Part shown: positions 26,098-35,557 of the stretch, piece after piece | Layout of the letters: each line of letters begins with the position of its first letter | Position numbering within the stretch: the first letter of the stretch is position 1 | From: an uncultured Fidelibacterota bacterium | Lineage (GTDB): Bacteria > Fidelibacterota > Marinisomatia > Marinisomatales > Marinisomataceae | DNA length: 64,000 nt | Direction: 5' to 3' | NCBI GenBank assembly: GCA_902526795.1 | Contig: CABZMF010000002.1 | Location: 40,001 to 104,000, forward strand | The notes under the pieces: model-generated | What the model was told of the DNA's origin: nothing | Databases searched by the model: none | Seen by the model: the letters and a program-made list of their open reading frames with translations, nothing else | Position numbers and translations under genes: made by a program

Positions 26098-27038
26098 CTC
26101 GAAGTTTATTTTTAGTTTCACTTCTCTTTATATCATGTAATAATGATTCTTCTAAAATTGCAATATCTAAGGATATTGATTTTAATATTATAGTAAATGA
26201 CTATAAATTAGTTGATTCTGATTCTTTGCAAATAAAGCTAAACTATCATAATCCTGATTTAAGCAATATTGAGATAAATTGGTCAACAAATGATACTTTG
26301 AATGGAAAATTTGATTTTGGATCCGACTCATTGAATGCTCATGTAAGGAATATTCCTGTAAGTTCTGATGCTGATTCAGTATTTATTGATTTAAAGCAGG
26401 ACGGAATATCTATTAATAGTTTTTCTGTTAAAGTTGAGCCCAGAAATCAACAAAATGTAGTTATACTAAATGACAATAAAAGTAGATTTGCTAGCTTGTT
26501 AGACAACAATCGTTTATTTAAATACGATGTAGTTAAAACTGAAAGTTTCAAAAAGTATGATTTTTATGGATATGATATTTTAATAGTTGAAGGGGTAAAA
26601 GATTTTTCAGATGACTTAATTAGAGAGATTCAAAAATTTATGTTAGGTAAAAAACCTATTTTATATTTCATAGATAGTGTTGATTCTGAATATCTATCAA
26701 AAACTCTCGATTATCCGCAAGTTAAAGCGTTAAGAGGTACATCTAAAAATCAGTTCTTTAAATTTGAAGAAGAATATCCAATTAAATATTTATCAAATAA
26801 TAGTAAATCATTTCAAGTATATAGATTTTATGAGCTAAAAGATTATAATGCAGATGAAGCTTATTTTAAAATTTCAACGAATGATCCGCTTTTAATTAAA
26901 AAAAATATTTTTGGCTCAAAAGTAATATTCTTAGCTACCAGAATTGATGAGGAATGGACAAATTATATTTTTAATGAATTTATTTACGATATCTTTATTG
27001 AACTTGTTTTTAATCAAATTGTAGTAAATGAATCGTAA
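26094..27038 (+). CDS. Lipoprotein of unknown function
   Basis: I do not recognise the family. The first 15 residues form a lipoprotein signal ending LFISC (Cys15), so the 314-residue protein is lipid-anchored in the envelope. Residues about 30-120 look like an Ig-like beta domain. From about 120 a different, alternating alpha/beta region starts (VVILNDNKSRFASLL, YDILIVEGVKDFSDDLIREIQKFM, PILYFIDS), which has the look of a flavodoxin or ThuA-like fold, a guess from pattern alone. It lies between the PASTA gene (4-bp overlap) and hflX (11-bp overlap), so it is co-expressed with them. Confidence 0.6.
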   Translation: MTRSLFLVSLLFISCNNDSSKIAISKDIDFNIIVNDYKLVDSDSLQIKLNYHNPDLSNIEINWSTNDTLNGKFDFGSDSLNAHVRNIPVSSDADSVFIDLKQDGISINSFSVKVEPRNQQNVVILNDNKSRFASLLDNNRLFKYDVVKTESFKKYDFYGYDILIVEGVKDFSDDLIREIQKFMLGKKPILYFIDSVDSEYLSKTLDYPQVKALRGTSKNQFFKFEEEYPIKYLSNNSKSFQVYRFYELKDYNADEAYFKISTNDPLLIKKNIFGSKVIFLATRIDEEWTNYIFNEFIYDIFIELVFNQIVVNES

Positions 27039-28140
27039 GATCGAATCAGCGATAGTTGTTGCTCCTAGAATATGGAAAAGCAGCAAGAACTATCATAACA
27101 GTATTGAGGAAATATCATTACTAGTATCTACTCTTGGCGTAAAAGTAAAAGGAGTAGTCAAACAAAAAATAAACACTATTAATTCAACATATTTTATTGG
27201 AAGCGGAAAAGCAAAACAAGTGATTGAACAAGCCAAAATGCTAGGAGTGGATTATATAATTTTTGATGAGGATTTGAGTCCCGTTCAAACGAAAAATTTT
27301 CAAAAATTAAATAAAGATACTAAGCTTTTAGATAGGCCGGGCGTTATACTTGAAATTTTTTTTAGAAATGCAAAATCAAAAGAATCTAAAACACAAGTTG
27401 AATTAGCCAGATTACAATACCAATTACCAAGGTTGACCAGATTATGGACACACCTTGAAAGGCAGATGGGAGGATTTGGAACTAGAGCTGGAGCTGGTGA
27501 AACACAGATTGAAGTTGACAGAAGAATCATTCGTAAAAAAATTTCATTGCTTAAGAAAAAACTTAAGAGTATCGATTCTGAAAGACAGGTACAAAGTAAA
27601 AAGAGAAAGTCATTTTTTAGAACGTCATTTGTTGGATACACAAATGTAGGAAAATCGTCATTAATGAAATCAGTTACTAAAAGTGATGTATTAATTAAAA
27701 ATCAGTTATTTGCAACTTTGGATACCACCGTTAGACGATTATTTATTGGCAATAATAATTATGTTCTCTTAAGTGATACTGTTGGTTTTATTAGAAATCT
27801 TCCTGATAATTTAATCGCTAGCTTCAAATCTACACTACAAGAGGTGGTTGATTCTGATTTTTTATTAATTGTTCTTGATGCAAATTCTCAAGATTTATTC
27901 AATGAAATAGACACAATTAAAAGTGTTTTAAAGGAGATAAATGCTAATGAAATTAATTATAAATATGTTTTTAACAAGATTGATTTAGTTAATCCTGAAA
28001 AAATCTCATATTTAAAGCAATCTTTCCCAGATAGTTTAATGGTTTCTGCTGAAAGATCGTTACAGATTTCAGATATAAAAGATACAATTACTGAACAATA
28101 TAAAGACTGGATTAGCTCTCTAAAGAATCCATTACACTAG
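27028..28140 (+). CDS. hflX: GTPase HflX
   Basis: A 370-residue ribosome-associated GTPase that rescues or splits stalled ribosomes. It has the N-terminal HflX domain, with TYFIGSGKAKQVIEQA and LSPVQTKNFQKL, then the glycine-rich RQMGGFGTRAGAGETQIE linker. The GTPase domain follows with P-loop GYTNVGKSS, LFATLDTT, DTVGFIRNLP and the NKID motif. The C-terminal part is short. The gene overlaps the lipoprotein gene by 11 bp. Its last 29 bp are shared with the convergent symporter gene on the other strand. Confidence 0.95.
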   Translation: MNRKIESAIVVAPRIWKSSKNYHNSIEEISLLVSTLGVKVKGVVKQKINTINSTYFIGSGKAKQVIEQAKMLGVDYIIFDEDLSPVQTKNFQKLNKDTKLLDRPGVILEIFFRNAKSKESKTQVELARLQYQLPRLTRLWTHLERQMGGFGTRAGAGETQIEVDRRIIRKKISLLKKKLKSIDSERQVQSKKRKSFFRTSFVGYTNVGKSSLMKSVTKSDVLIKNQLFATLDTTVRRLFIGNNNYVLLSDTVGFIRNLPDNLIASFKSTLQEVVDSDFLLIVLDANSQDLFNEIDTIKSVLKEINANEINYKYVFNKIDLVNPEKISYLKQSFPDSLMVSAERSLQISDIKDTITEQYKDWISSLKNPLH

Positions 28141-29374
28141 CAATTGTTGCATCTCCAGTGACATTTGTAGCAGTTCTTATCATATCAAGAATCCTGTCAA
28201 CACCTAAAATAAGAGCAATTCCTTCACTTGGCACATTTATGGCTTCCAATATAATGATTAACATAATAATACCTGCTCCTGGAACAGCTGCAGTTCCTAT
28301 GGAGGCTAAAACAGCGGTAGCCACGATCGTAAATTGGTTAGCTAATGTTAAATCCATACCAACAGCTTGCGCAATGAAAACTGCTGCTACTCCTTGATAC
28401 AATGCAGTTCCATCCATATTAATTGTTGCTCCAAGGGGCAAAACAAATGATGAAATCTCCTCTGATATTCCAAGATCTTTTTCACAACGCTTCATTGTTA
28501 CTGGTAATGTTGCTCCACTTGAACTTGTTGAAAATCCTAAAAGCTGTACAGGTGCCATTGATTTAAGAAAATGTTTTATATCCATCATTGTAAAAATCTT
28601 TAGTAGTGTCATGTAGGTTATACCCATATGAACAAAAAGACCAAGAATCACTACACCCATATAAAAAATTAAAGCAGAAAGAATTTCACTTATTTGGGAA
28701 ATATCACCAGAAACTGAACTAATTGTTTTAGCAATCAATGCAAATACTCCAAAAGGAGCAAAATACATTATCATTTCAACTAGTTTAATAATCATTTGAT
28801 TTATACCTTCTAAAAACTCTAAAACTGGTCTAGAGTATTTTCTGTCAATTCCTATTAGGGCAATTCCAAATATCAGTGAAATAAAAACTACTTGAAGCAT
28901 ATTCCTGTTGTTGGATGCAGCAGAAAAAATATTACCAGGAACCATGTCTACTAGCGGTTGGAGGGGTCCTCTATTTTGTTGAATTGATGCTGCAGCTTCT
29001 TGTTTATCTGCCGCAGTATTAAAATATTCACTTGATAAGCTTTCTTTATAGCTTTCTGGAATTGTGTTTCCAGGCTCAAGTAAATTAACCAATATAAGCC
29101 CAATACTAACTGCTACTGCAGTTGTTGAAATGTAAAGCGCAATGGTCTTCCAACCTATTCTTGATAGTTTTCTAGTATCAGATAAAGATGCAACACCAGT
29201 TATTAATGAAGAAACAACTAATGGAACTGCAATTAATTTTAAAAGATTAAGAAAAATTGTTCCAAAAGGGGAAATAAAGTCTGATGTAAAACTATTCCAG
29301 CCATTTATTGCACTTAAAATACCATAAATAGCTCCTAGAACTAATCCAATAATTATTTTCCAATGTAATTGCAT
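28112..29374 (-). CDS. Dicarboxylate/amino acid:cation symporter (DAACS family, GltP/GltT-like)
   Basis: A 420-residue sodium- or proton-coupled importer for glutamate, aspartate or C4-dicarboxylates. The hallmark sequences are present: FSTSSSGATLPVT (hairpin loop 1, serine-rich motif), LGATINMDGTALYQG (helix 7) and GVDRILDMIRTATNVTGD (helix 8, substrate-binding Asp/Arg/Asn/Thr region). It is a little longer in the loop after helix 3. Its stop lies inside the end of hflX. It starts 39 bp from a divergent SSS symporter gene, so the two may share control. Confidence 0.92.
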   Translation of the reverse strand: MQLHWKIIIGLVLGAIYGILSAINGWNSFTSDFISPFGTIFLNLLKLIAVPLVVSSLITGVASLSDTRKLSRIGWKTIALYISTTAVAVSIGLILVNLLEPGNTIPESYKESLSSEYFNTAADKQEAAASIQQNRGPLQPLVDMVPGNIFSAASNNRNMLQVVFISLIFGIALIGIDRKYSRPVLEFLEGINQMIIKLVEMIMYFAPFGVFALIAKTISSVSGDISQISEILSALIFYMGVVILGLFVHMGITYMTLLKIFTMMDIKHFLKSMAPVQLLGFSTSSSGATLPVTMKRCEKDLGISEEISSFVLPLGATINMDGTALYQGVAAVFIAQAVGMDLTLANQFTIVATAVLASIGTAAVPGAGIIMLIIILEAINVPSEGIALILGVDRILDMIRTATNVTGDATIASVMDSLES

Positions 29375-29413
29375 TTGTAAAAATAATATATGTATTATGT
29401 ATAAACTATTACA
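29375..29413. promoter_or_regulatory. Divergent control region between two symporter genes
   Basis: These 39 bp are almost entirely A and T and separate divergently read symporter genes. TATTAT-like and TATATT-like hexamers occur on both strands, so overlapping promoters are possible. No consensus -35 element or inverted operator is convincing. Confidence 0.3.
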
Positions 29414-30802
29414 ATGATTTATTATCTAATAATATCAATTTATCTTATTACATTACTTTGGATCGGCTTTAGTAAATCTGATTCAATAAAAAATCAGGAA
29501 GATTTTTCAGTTGCAGGAAGATCATTATCGCCCTGGATATTAGTTGGAACTATGGCAGCAACTTGGATGGGTACTGGTTCAGTTCTTGGTAATGCAGGAA
29601 AAACCTTTGAAATAGGTGCAGCTGGCTTCTTACTGCCAATTGGAGGAATGCTTGGTGTTTTAGCTCTTACTAAAATTGCAGGAAAAGCAAGAGCTTCAGA
29701 AAAATTAACAGTACCGGAAATTATTGGATCACGTTTTGGTGATGTTGCAATGATTTTATCTGTAGTTGCACTCTTAACCGCTTATTTAGTAATTGTAAGT
29801 TATCAGTTTAACGCTGGTGGAGCAGTTATTTATACTATTTTTCATGATAACTTGGGTTCAAATCTATCTTTAGATCAAGCAACAATTATAGCAGCATTAT
29901 TTATCGTTGCTTATACTGTATTAGCTGGGCTATTAAGCGTTGCTTATACAGATGTTGCTAATGGTATATTGATGATTATTTGTTTCATCATAGCATTACC
30001 AATTCTATTTTTTCAAGCTGGTGGGTTTGATGAAATGGCAATGAGCTTTGAAAATAAAGGTATGCCAAACAATATGTCTTTATTTGGTGTTTTATCTTTT
30101 AGAGATGTAATTAATTTTACATTGCCCTCGTTCTTATTGATTCTTGGAGATGCGAATATGTATCAAAGATTTTTTGCAAGTGAATCCGTTAAATCAGCAC
30201 AAAAGGCAACCTTCCTTTTATTTTTTGCTGTAGTCATTTTAGAATCTTTAATTATTGCAAATGCTTGGATTAGTTCAAGTATGATTACAGATATTGCAAA
30301 AGAATCACATGTATTAATCTATGCTGCATACAATTTCCTTCCACCTTTCGTAGGTGCAATTATGCTTGCTACAATTATTGGTATTATAATTTCTACTGCA
30401 GATTCTTTTTTATTGGTGCCCACAACTATTTTGATTAATGATATTTATTTAAAGTATTCAAATAAAAAATATTCAGATAAAATGATTGTTACTCTCAGCA
30501 GAATTTTAGTGCTAGCTTTAGGATTCTTTTCGTATTGGGTTTCAAGAATGTTTGCCGCTGATACAACTATTTTTGAAAAAGCATTATATGCATTTACAAT
30601 TTATGGAACTGCAATTACTCCAACTTTACTAGCTGCATTTTTTTGGAACAAAGCAACAAAGTATGGAGCTATTTGTTCTATACTTTCGGGTATAGTAGCC
30701 ACAGTATACTTTGGAAATCAGTGGAGTTTAGATGAAGCTGTTATTCCAGCACTTGCAATTTCATCAACTTCATTAGTTTTAGTGAGTTATTTGAAAAAAT
30801 AA
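29414..30802 (+). CDS. Sodium:solute symporter (SSS family)
   Basis: A 462-residue importer with about 13 membrane helices. EDFSVAGRSLSPWILVGTMAATWMGTGSVLG and the helix-8 region IIISTADSFLLVPTTILINDIY are the sodium-site hallmarks of the SSS family. It differs from the PutP-like gene at 11.4 kb in the helix-2 motif and lacks the GLPG pattern, so the substrate is probably not proline. No catabolic gene lies adjacent to suggest one. It converges with an acetyltransferase gene without any spacer. Confidence 0.9.
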   Translation: MIYYLIISIYLITLLWIGFSKSDSIKNQEDFSVAGRSLSPWILVGTMAATWMGTGSVLGNAGKTFEIGAAGFLLPIGGMLGVLALTKIAGKARASEKLTVPEIIGSRFGDVAMILSVVALLTAYLVIVSYQFNAGGAVIYTIFHDNLGSNLSLDQATIIAALFIVAYTVLAGLLSVAYTDVANGILMIICFIIALPILFFQAGGFDEMAMSFENKGMPNNMSLFGVLSFRDVINFTLPSFLLILGDANMYQRFFASESVKSAQKATFLLFFAVVILESLIIANAWISSSMITDIAKESHVLIYAAYNFLPPFVGAIMLATIIGIIISTADSFLLVPTTILINDIYLKYSNKKYSDKMIVTLSRILVLALGFFSYWVSRMFAADTTIFEKALYAFTIYGTAITPTLLAAFFWNKATKYGAICSILSGIVATVYFGNQWSLDEAVIPALAISSTSLVLVSYLKK

Positions 30803-30819
30803 TTATTCTACAATTATTT
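30797..30819. terminator. Hairpin across the junction of two convergent genes
   Basis: A perfect 8-bp inverted repeat AAATAATT / AATTATTT (30797-30804 and 30812-30819) with a 7-base loop covers the stop codons of the SSS symporter and the convergent acetyltransferase. It could act as a bidirectional terminator, but the stem has no G-C pair and is weak. Confidence 0.35.
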
Positions 30820-31408
30820 CAAAAGGAGGACTAAAGATAGAGCTCTCAACACCCTCCTCAAAAGATCTTCTATAATATTCAAAAGATTTTCCAGTTCCTT
30901 GCCAATTTTCTTCAAAGGATACTATCTTAATACTACTATCTTTAGTATCAGCAGTTCCATATAAAACATGACCAGTAATATATCTTATCCTGTCTCGTTT
31001 TTTCGCCCAGCTTAAATAAACTCTTTTTAACATTTTTGCATATCCATTGGATTTATATTTTTCCATTATAACAAAAGCGTAGGTATATAATGTGTTATGT
31101 TTACCATAGTTCTCATCATTCAAAGCCCAAGGTTCCATTGTAAGTTCTTCCAATGGGATGCCAATTATATATCCAATAATTTCATTTTGGTACCTAGCAA
31201 TAAAAGGAAGCGATTTTTCAGTATTAAAATATTTTTCAATTGAAGCCTTTGTAAAAACAGCTTGTTTACCATATTCTTTAGCAAGATGTAAAGATATTTC
31301 AATAAGCTTTGGATAATCAGCTTTACCAATTTTTTCAATTTTTTCTATTTGGAAAACATTTGTTGAAGCAATAATTCTAGTTTCTGACTGTCCAGTAGAT
31401 GTTTCCAT
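30803..31408 (-). CDS. GNAT family N-acetyltransferase
   Basis: A 201-residue protein with a GNAT fold. YNEI-type strand pairing is seen in LPFIARYQNEIIGYIIGIPLEE, the acetyl-CoA motif in FVIMEKYKSNGYAKMLKRVYLSWAKKR and a C-terminal strand in EENWQGTGKSFEYYRRSF. The V-x-x-x-x-R/Q-x-x-G-x-G/A motif is altered (KYKSNGYAKM), so substrate or activity may be unusual. The start is 74 bp from divergent pyrF. No particular target can be inferred. Confidence 0.75.
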   Translation of the reverse strand: METSTGQSETRIIASTNVFQIEKIEKIGKADYPKLIEISLHLAKEYGKQAVFTKASIEKYFNTEKSLPFIARYQNEIIGYIIGIPLEELTMEPWALNDENYGKHNTLYTYAFVIMEKYKSNGYAKMLKRVYLSWAKKRDRIRYITGHVLYGTADTKDSSIKIVSFEENWQGTGKSFEYYRRSFEEGVESSIFSPPFEIIVE

Positions 31409-31456
31409 ATTCCAAAATTAAAAATTTTTAATTCTAGTATGAAGCCATTTGTTTGC

Positions 31457-31462
31457 TATGAT
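31457..31462 (+). promoter_or_regulatory. Possible -10 element for pyrF
   Basis: TATGAT lies 20 bases before the pyrF start in the 74-bp gap to the divergent acetyltransferase. No good -35 hexamer is paired with it. Confidence 0.2.
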
Positions 31463-31482
31463 AGAATATCTTAAATTTCTTT

Positions 31483-32259
31483 GTGCTCTCATTTATCGAT
31501 AAACTAAAAACAAACATTTCTGATAAAAATTCAAATCTTTGTGTTGGAATTGATATTGACAAAAAATATTTCAACGATAATGTATCCTTAGATGAAATGA
31601 TAGAATATTCGATGATGGTTGTAGATGCTACTAGCGATCTTGCAGCAGCATATAAACCAAACCTAGCTTTTTTTGAAGAATGGGGCTCAAAGGGTTATTA
31701 TTGGCTTGAAAATTTAATGAAACATATTGGAAATGATCATGTTGTTATAGCAGATGCAAAAAGAGGGGATATAGGAAATACCGGCTTACATTATGCAAAT
31801 GCATTTTTTAATCATTTTAATTGCGATGCCATAACTGTAAGTCCTTATATGGGAGAAGAATCAATTGAACCATTTATTTCAAGTCCATCTAAGGGTGCTT
31901 ATGTATTATGTAGAACATCAAATAAATCTTCAACCTTTATTCAAGAAGATATTTTTTCAAAAGTGATTTCTTTATGTGAAGCATTAAATAATCAGCAAAA
32001 TATTGGTCTTGTTTTAGGAGCAACTAACGATGATGCATTAATGAAAGTTAGAAATTCAACAGATTTACCTTTTTTAATTCCCGGGATTGGAGCCCAAGGA
32101 GGAGATTTGCAAAGCGTTCTCAAAATTAATGACAAGAATATGGATACTACCTTAATAAATGTATCTAGAGGTATTATTTTCTCTGGAAATAAAGATCACG
32201 ATTCAATTCGTAATTCTGCCAAACGGTATTTAAATCAAATAAGAGGACTAGATGGATAA
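31483..32259 (+). CDS. pyrF: Orotidine 5-phosphate decarboxylase (type 2)
   Basis: Last step of UMP synthesis. The 258-residue protein has the longer type 2 form. The catalytic Asp-Lys-Asp set is in VIADAKRGDIGNTG (Asp91, Lys93, Asp96), with LCVGIDIDKKYF near the N-terminus and PFLIPGIGAQGGD for phosphate binding. Translation seems to begin at GTG. It overlaps pyrE by 8 bp, so the last two UMP steps are made together. Confidence 0.95.
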   Translation: MLSFIDKLKTNISDKNSNLCVGIDIDKKYFNDNVSLDEMIEYSMMVVDATSDLAAAYKPNLAFFEEWGSKGYYWLENLMKHIGNDHVVIADAKRGDIGNTGLHYANAFFNHFNCDAITVSPYMGEESIEPFISSPSKGAYVLCRTSNKSSTFIQEDIFSKVISLCEALNNQQNIGLVLGATNDDALMKVRNSTDLPFLIPGIGAQGGDLQSVLKINDKNMDTTLINVSRGIIFSGNKDHDSIRNSAKRYLNQIRGLDG

Positions 32260-32818
32260 AGATTTCATAAAAATTTTTGAAGAAACCGAAGCACTTATGC
32301 AAGGCCACTTTATCTTATCATCTGGTCTTCACAGTGACACATACTTTCAATGTGCAAAAGTTTTACAGTATCCAAAGTATCTGTCATTGTTTGGTGAAAT
32401 ATTATCAAATCACTTTTCTCATTTAGATATTGATAAAGTTATTTCTCCTGCAATTGGAGGGATTGTTTTAGGTACAGAAGTTGGAAGGCAACTAAATAAA
32501 AAGACAATATTTTCTGAGCGATTTGAAGGAAAGATGAAGTTGAGAAGGGGATTTAACATCAATGAAAATGAGAAAATTCTAATTATCGAAGATGTGCTTA
32601 GCACTGGTGGATCAATTAATGAAGTCATTGATCTTATCGCTCAATTTAAAGGAAATGTTGTCGGAGTTGGAGTGATTGTAAATAGAAGCCTTTCTCCAGT
32701 TTTCATTCATGATAACTTTTTTTCAATCACTTCTCAAAAAGCTAAAATTTTTGATAAAGATAATATTCCAAGTGAACTTCAAGGAATACCTGCTATAAAA
32801 CCAGGAAGCAATGTATAA
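32252..32818 (+). CDS. pyrE: Orotate phosphoribosyltransferase
   Basis: Couples orotate and PRPP to form OMP, the PyrF substrate. A 188-residue type I phosphoribosyltransferase with GHFILSSGLHSDTYFQCAK near the N-terminus and the PRPP loop ILIIEDVLSTGGSINEVID. It shares an 8-bp overlap with pyrF upstream and one of 8 bp with the patatin gene downstream. Other de novo pyrimidine genes are not in this window. Confidence 0.95.
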   Translation: MDKDFIKIFEETEALMQGHFILSSGLHSDTYFQCAKVLQYPKYLSLFGEILSNHFSHLDIDKVISPAIGGIVLGTEVGRQLNKKTIFSERFEGKMKLRRGFNINENEKILIIEDVLSTGGSINEVIDLIAQFKGNVVGVGVIVNRSLSPVFIHDNFFSITSQKAKIFDKDNIPSELQGIPAIKPGSNV

Positions 32819-33746
32819 GGGTTTAAAAATTGGACTAGCATTAGGTGGCGGTGGAGCAAGAGGAGCATGCCATATTGGAGTATTGAAAGTTCTTGAAGCA
32901 AATGGTGTTGTTCCTGATATCGTTGCAGGTACAAGCGCTGGTTCAATGGTTGGTGCAATGTATGCATCTTACCATAACGCGAAAATGGTAGAAAAAAGAT
33001 ACCTTGAAAGAGTTGATAGTGAAAATTTTAATGATCTGGGATTTAGATATATTGCAAACTCAGAGGAAGATGAATCTATTTTTTCACAAGTTTTCAAGCA
33101 AATTAAAAATCAATATGTTTTAATGGTTAGTTCAAATAGAAAATCTATTATCAAAAATGAAAGAATTAAAAAAGCTGCAGAATTACTTTTTGATGCTAAA
33201 CAGTTTAGTGATTTAAAAATTCCATTAATTGTTTCAGCAACTGATTTAATTTCTGGAAATTCAATAATTTACAAGTCAGGAAGTCTAATAGATGCAATTG
33301 TACAAAGTTCATCAATTCCAGGATTTGTGGAGCCAACATATAAAGATGATAGAATGATGGTTGATGGTAATGTTGCATTGCCTACACCTGTAACTCCTCT
33401 TAAAAATGAATGTGACTTCATAATTGCAATAAATATTACAAGAGGTATGGAAGATCAACCTGAACCATCAAATATTGTGGAAATATATTCGAGAGTTAGA
33501 GACGTATCGGTTGCTCACTTAAACTCTTATTTGCTCAACGAAGCAGATTTTGTAATAAAACCAAAACATGATAACTTACATTGGTCAGCATTTGATAAAA
33601 CAGATAAATTTATACGAGCTGGTGAATTTGCTGCAAAAAATGCTATTAATAATCTACTTGAAGAACTTGAAAATATTGTAAATACATCCAAAGAAACAAA
33701 AAAAGAAACTTTTTGGACAAGAATTAAGAAAAGATTATTTTCATAG
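32811..33746 (+). CDS. Patatin-like phospholipase (RssA/NTE family)
   Basis: A 311-residue serine hydrolase of the patatin group, probably a lipid acyl hydrolase at the membrane. The oxyanion-hole motif GGGGARGACHIG, nucleophile elbow GTSAGS and catalytic Asp in DGNVALPTPV are all intact. The C-terminus is basic (RIKKRLFS). The 8-bp overlap with pyrE puts it in the pyrimidine operon, although no functional link is known. Confidence 0.92.
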   Translation: MYKGLKIGLALGGGGARGACHIGVLKVLEANGVVPDIVAGTSAGSMVGAMYASYHNAKMVEKRYLERVDSENFNDLGFRYIANSEEDESIFSQVFKQIKNQYVLMVSSNRKSIIKNERIKKAAELLFDAKQFSDLKIPLIVSATDLISGNSIIYKSGSLIDAIVQSSSIPGFVEPTYKDDRMMVDGNVALPTPVTPLKNECDFIIAINITRGMEDQPEPSNIVEIYSRVRDVSVAHLNSYLLNEADFVIKPKHDNLHWSAFDKTDKFIRAGEFAAKNAINNLLEELENIVNTSKETKKETFWTRIKKRLFS

Positions 33747-33752
33747 CCCAAT

Positions 33753-35549
33753 ATGAAAAAGTTTTTTTTAACATTATCATTTTTAAATATTATTTGGGCT
33801 CAGTTTAGCGATCCAGCCCAATTTACCGTTAACATTGACGATGTGAATCAAGGTGAAGTTGCGATTATTGATGTAAACGCTGAACTTGATTTTACGTGGA
33901 GAATTTATGCGGTATATGATGTACCTGAAGGTCCGTCCTCAACAAAATTCATCATAGAATCAGACATTGTTAATAAGTCTGGAAGAGTTATCGAGCCAAA
34001 GCCAATAGAGAAATTTGACGAAGGGTTTGGAAATATCACTAAATATCACGAAGGTGCTCCTCAATTTAGTATCCCATTAGAATTAAAAGATGATTTGCCA
34101 AACGGTACTTACAATGTAGATGTAATTATCGACTATCAGGTTTGCAATAATAGTTTATGTTATCCGCCTAACCAAATTACTAAAACAGCAACCTTCAGTA
34201 TTAAATCAGGTCCCATAAGATCCGATTTCGTTTTCGAAAATTTTGATTTTGATAAAGAATCGATTCTAGCAATTGCAGATAATAACATAAGCTCGTTTCT
34301 TATTCTTGCTATGAGTATGGGTTTTCTTGCTCTTTTAACTCCATGTGTTTTTCCTATGATTCCAATTACCATTTCATTTTTTATGCATAGGAGTGAGAAT
34401 ACTAATTCCTCTCCAGTAAAAAGTGCTACTGTTTATATGTTTGGCATCGTTTTAACATTTACTTTTTTAGGAATGATGTTAGCAATTTTATTAGGTGCAT
34501 CTGGAGCAAATCAGCTTGCTGCAAATCCAATAGTAAATATGTTCATAGCATTTTTATTCATTTATTTTGCAATGTCTTTATTTGGATTTTATGAAATAGA
34601 AATACCAGAATCATTAAGAAGGCTTTCACTACAAAAAGAAAATTCCGAAGGTTATGTTGGTATTTTATTTATGGCTTTAACTTTTACTTTAACTTCATTT
34701 ACATGCACTGTTCAATTTATGGGATTGATATTGGTTGCCGCATCCCAAGGAGAATGGTTTTGGCCAATAATTGGGATGTTAATTTTTAGTTTAGCTTTTG
34801 CTTCACCATTTTTCTTTTTAGCTCTCTTTCCACATTATTTAACAAAATTACCACAGTCTGGTGGATGGTTAAATTCTGTAAAAGTAGTAATGGGTTTCTT
34901 AGAACTTGCAGCTGCTTTCAAATTTATCAGCAACACTGACTTGGTCTGGAATTGGAATATTTTTACGTATGAAGTTGTTTTATATTTATGGGCATTCATA
35001 ATGCTATTAACTGGATTATATATTTTTGGATTAATTAAGTTTAAAAATGATTCACCAGTAACATTTTCAGTTCAAAGATCATTGTTTGCTCTTTCTTTTA
35101 TACTATTTGGAACTTATTTAGCAGCTGGAAATCATGGTTACGATATTAATGGTAATATTAAATCTTATTTGCCTCCTAAAAAATATCAATCCAATCTTAT
35201 CTGGAATAATAATTTAAATGATGCATTTATTATTGCTAAAGAGCAGAATAAAAATATCTTTATTGACTTCACAGGTGTTACATGTACAAATTGTAGATGG
35301 ATGGAAACAAATATTTTTAGTATAAAATCTGTTGAAGAAATAATGTCTAAATACATTCTTGTTAGCTTATATACTGATGCAGGAGAGGGATACTTAGAAA
35401 AAAGAGAGTATCAAATCAATCGATTCGAAACTGCTGCATTGCCATATTATGTAATTTTAGATAGCAACGATAAAGTTTTATCGGAGTTTCCAGGCTTAAC
35501 AAGAAACATTAAAGAATTTAAAGACTTTTTAAATACAGGATTAAACTGA
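33753..35549 (+). CDS. dsbD: Thiol:disulfide interchange protein DsbD
   Basis: Moves electrons from cytoplasmic thioredoxin to periplasmic partners. All three domains are present in one 598-residue chain. After a signal peptide (to about 17) comes the alpha domain with Cys131 and Cys136 (VCNNSLC). Next are eight membrane helices with the redox pair Cys198 (TPCVFPMIP) and Cys318 (FTCTVQFMG), and last a thioredoxin-like gamma domain with Cys511-Thr-Asn-Cys514. So the relay is complete. It supports reduction of periplasmic proteins, with HtrA quality control directly downstream. Confidence 0.94.
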   Translation: MKKFFLTLSFLNIIWAQFSDPAQFTVNIDDVNQGEVAIIDVNAELDFTWRIYAVYDVPEGPSSTKFIIESDIVNKSGRVIEPKPIEKFDEGFGNITKYHEGAPQFSIPLELKDDLPNGTYNVDVIIDYQVCNNSLCYPPNQITKTATFSIKSGPIRSDFVFENFDFDKESILAIADNNISSFLILAMSMGFLALLTPCVFPMIPITISFFMHRSENTNSSPVKSATVYMFGIVLTFTFLGMMLAILLGASGANQLAANPIVNMFIAFLFIYFAMSLFGFYEIEIPESLRRLSLQKENSEGYVGILFMALTFTLTSFTCTVQFMGLILVAASQGEWFWPIIGMLIFSLAFASPFFFLALFPHYLTKLPQSGGWLNSVKVVMGFLELAAAFKFISNTDLVWNWNIFTYEVVLYLWAFIMLLTGLYIFGLIKFKNDSPVTFSVQRSLFALSFILFGTYLAAGNHGYDINGNIKSYLPPKKYQSNLIWNNNLNDAFIIAKEQNKNIFIDFTGVTCTNCRWMETNIFSIKSVEEIMSKYILVSLYTDAGEGYLEKREYQINRFETAALPYYVILDSNDKVLSEFPGLTRNIKEFKDFLNTGLN

Positions 35550-35557
35550 GGAACTTT

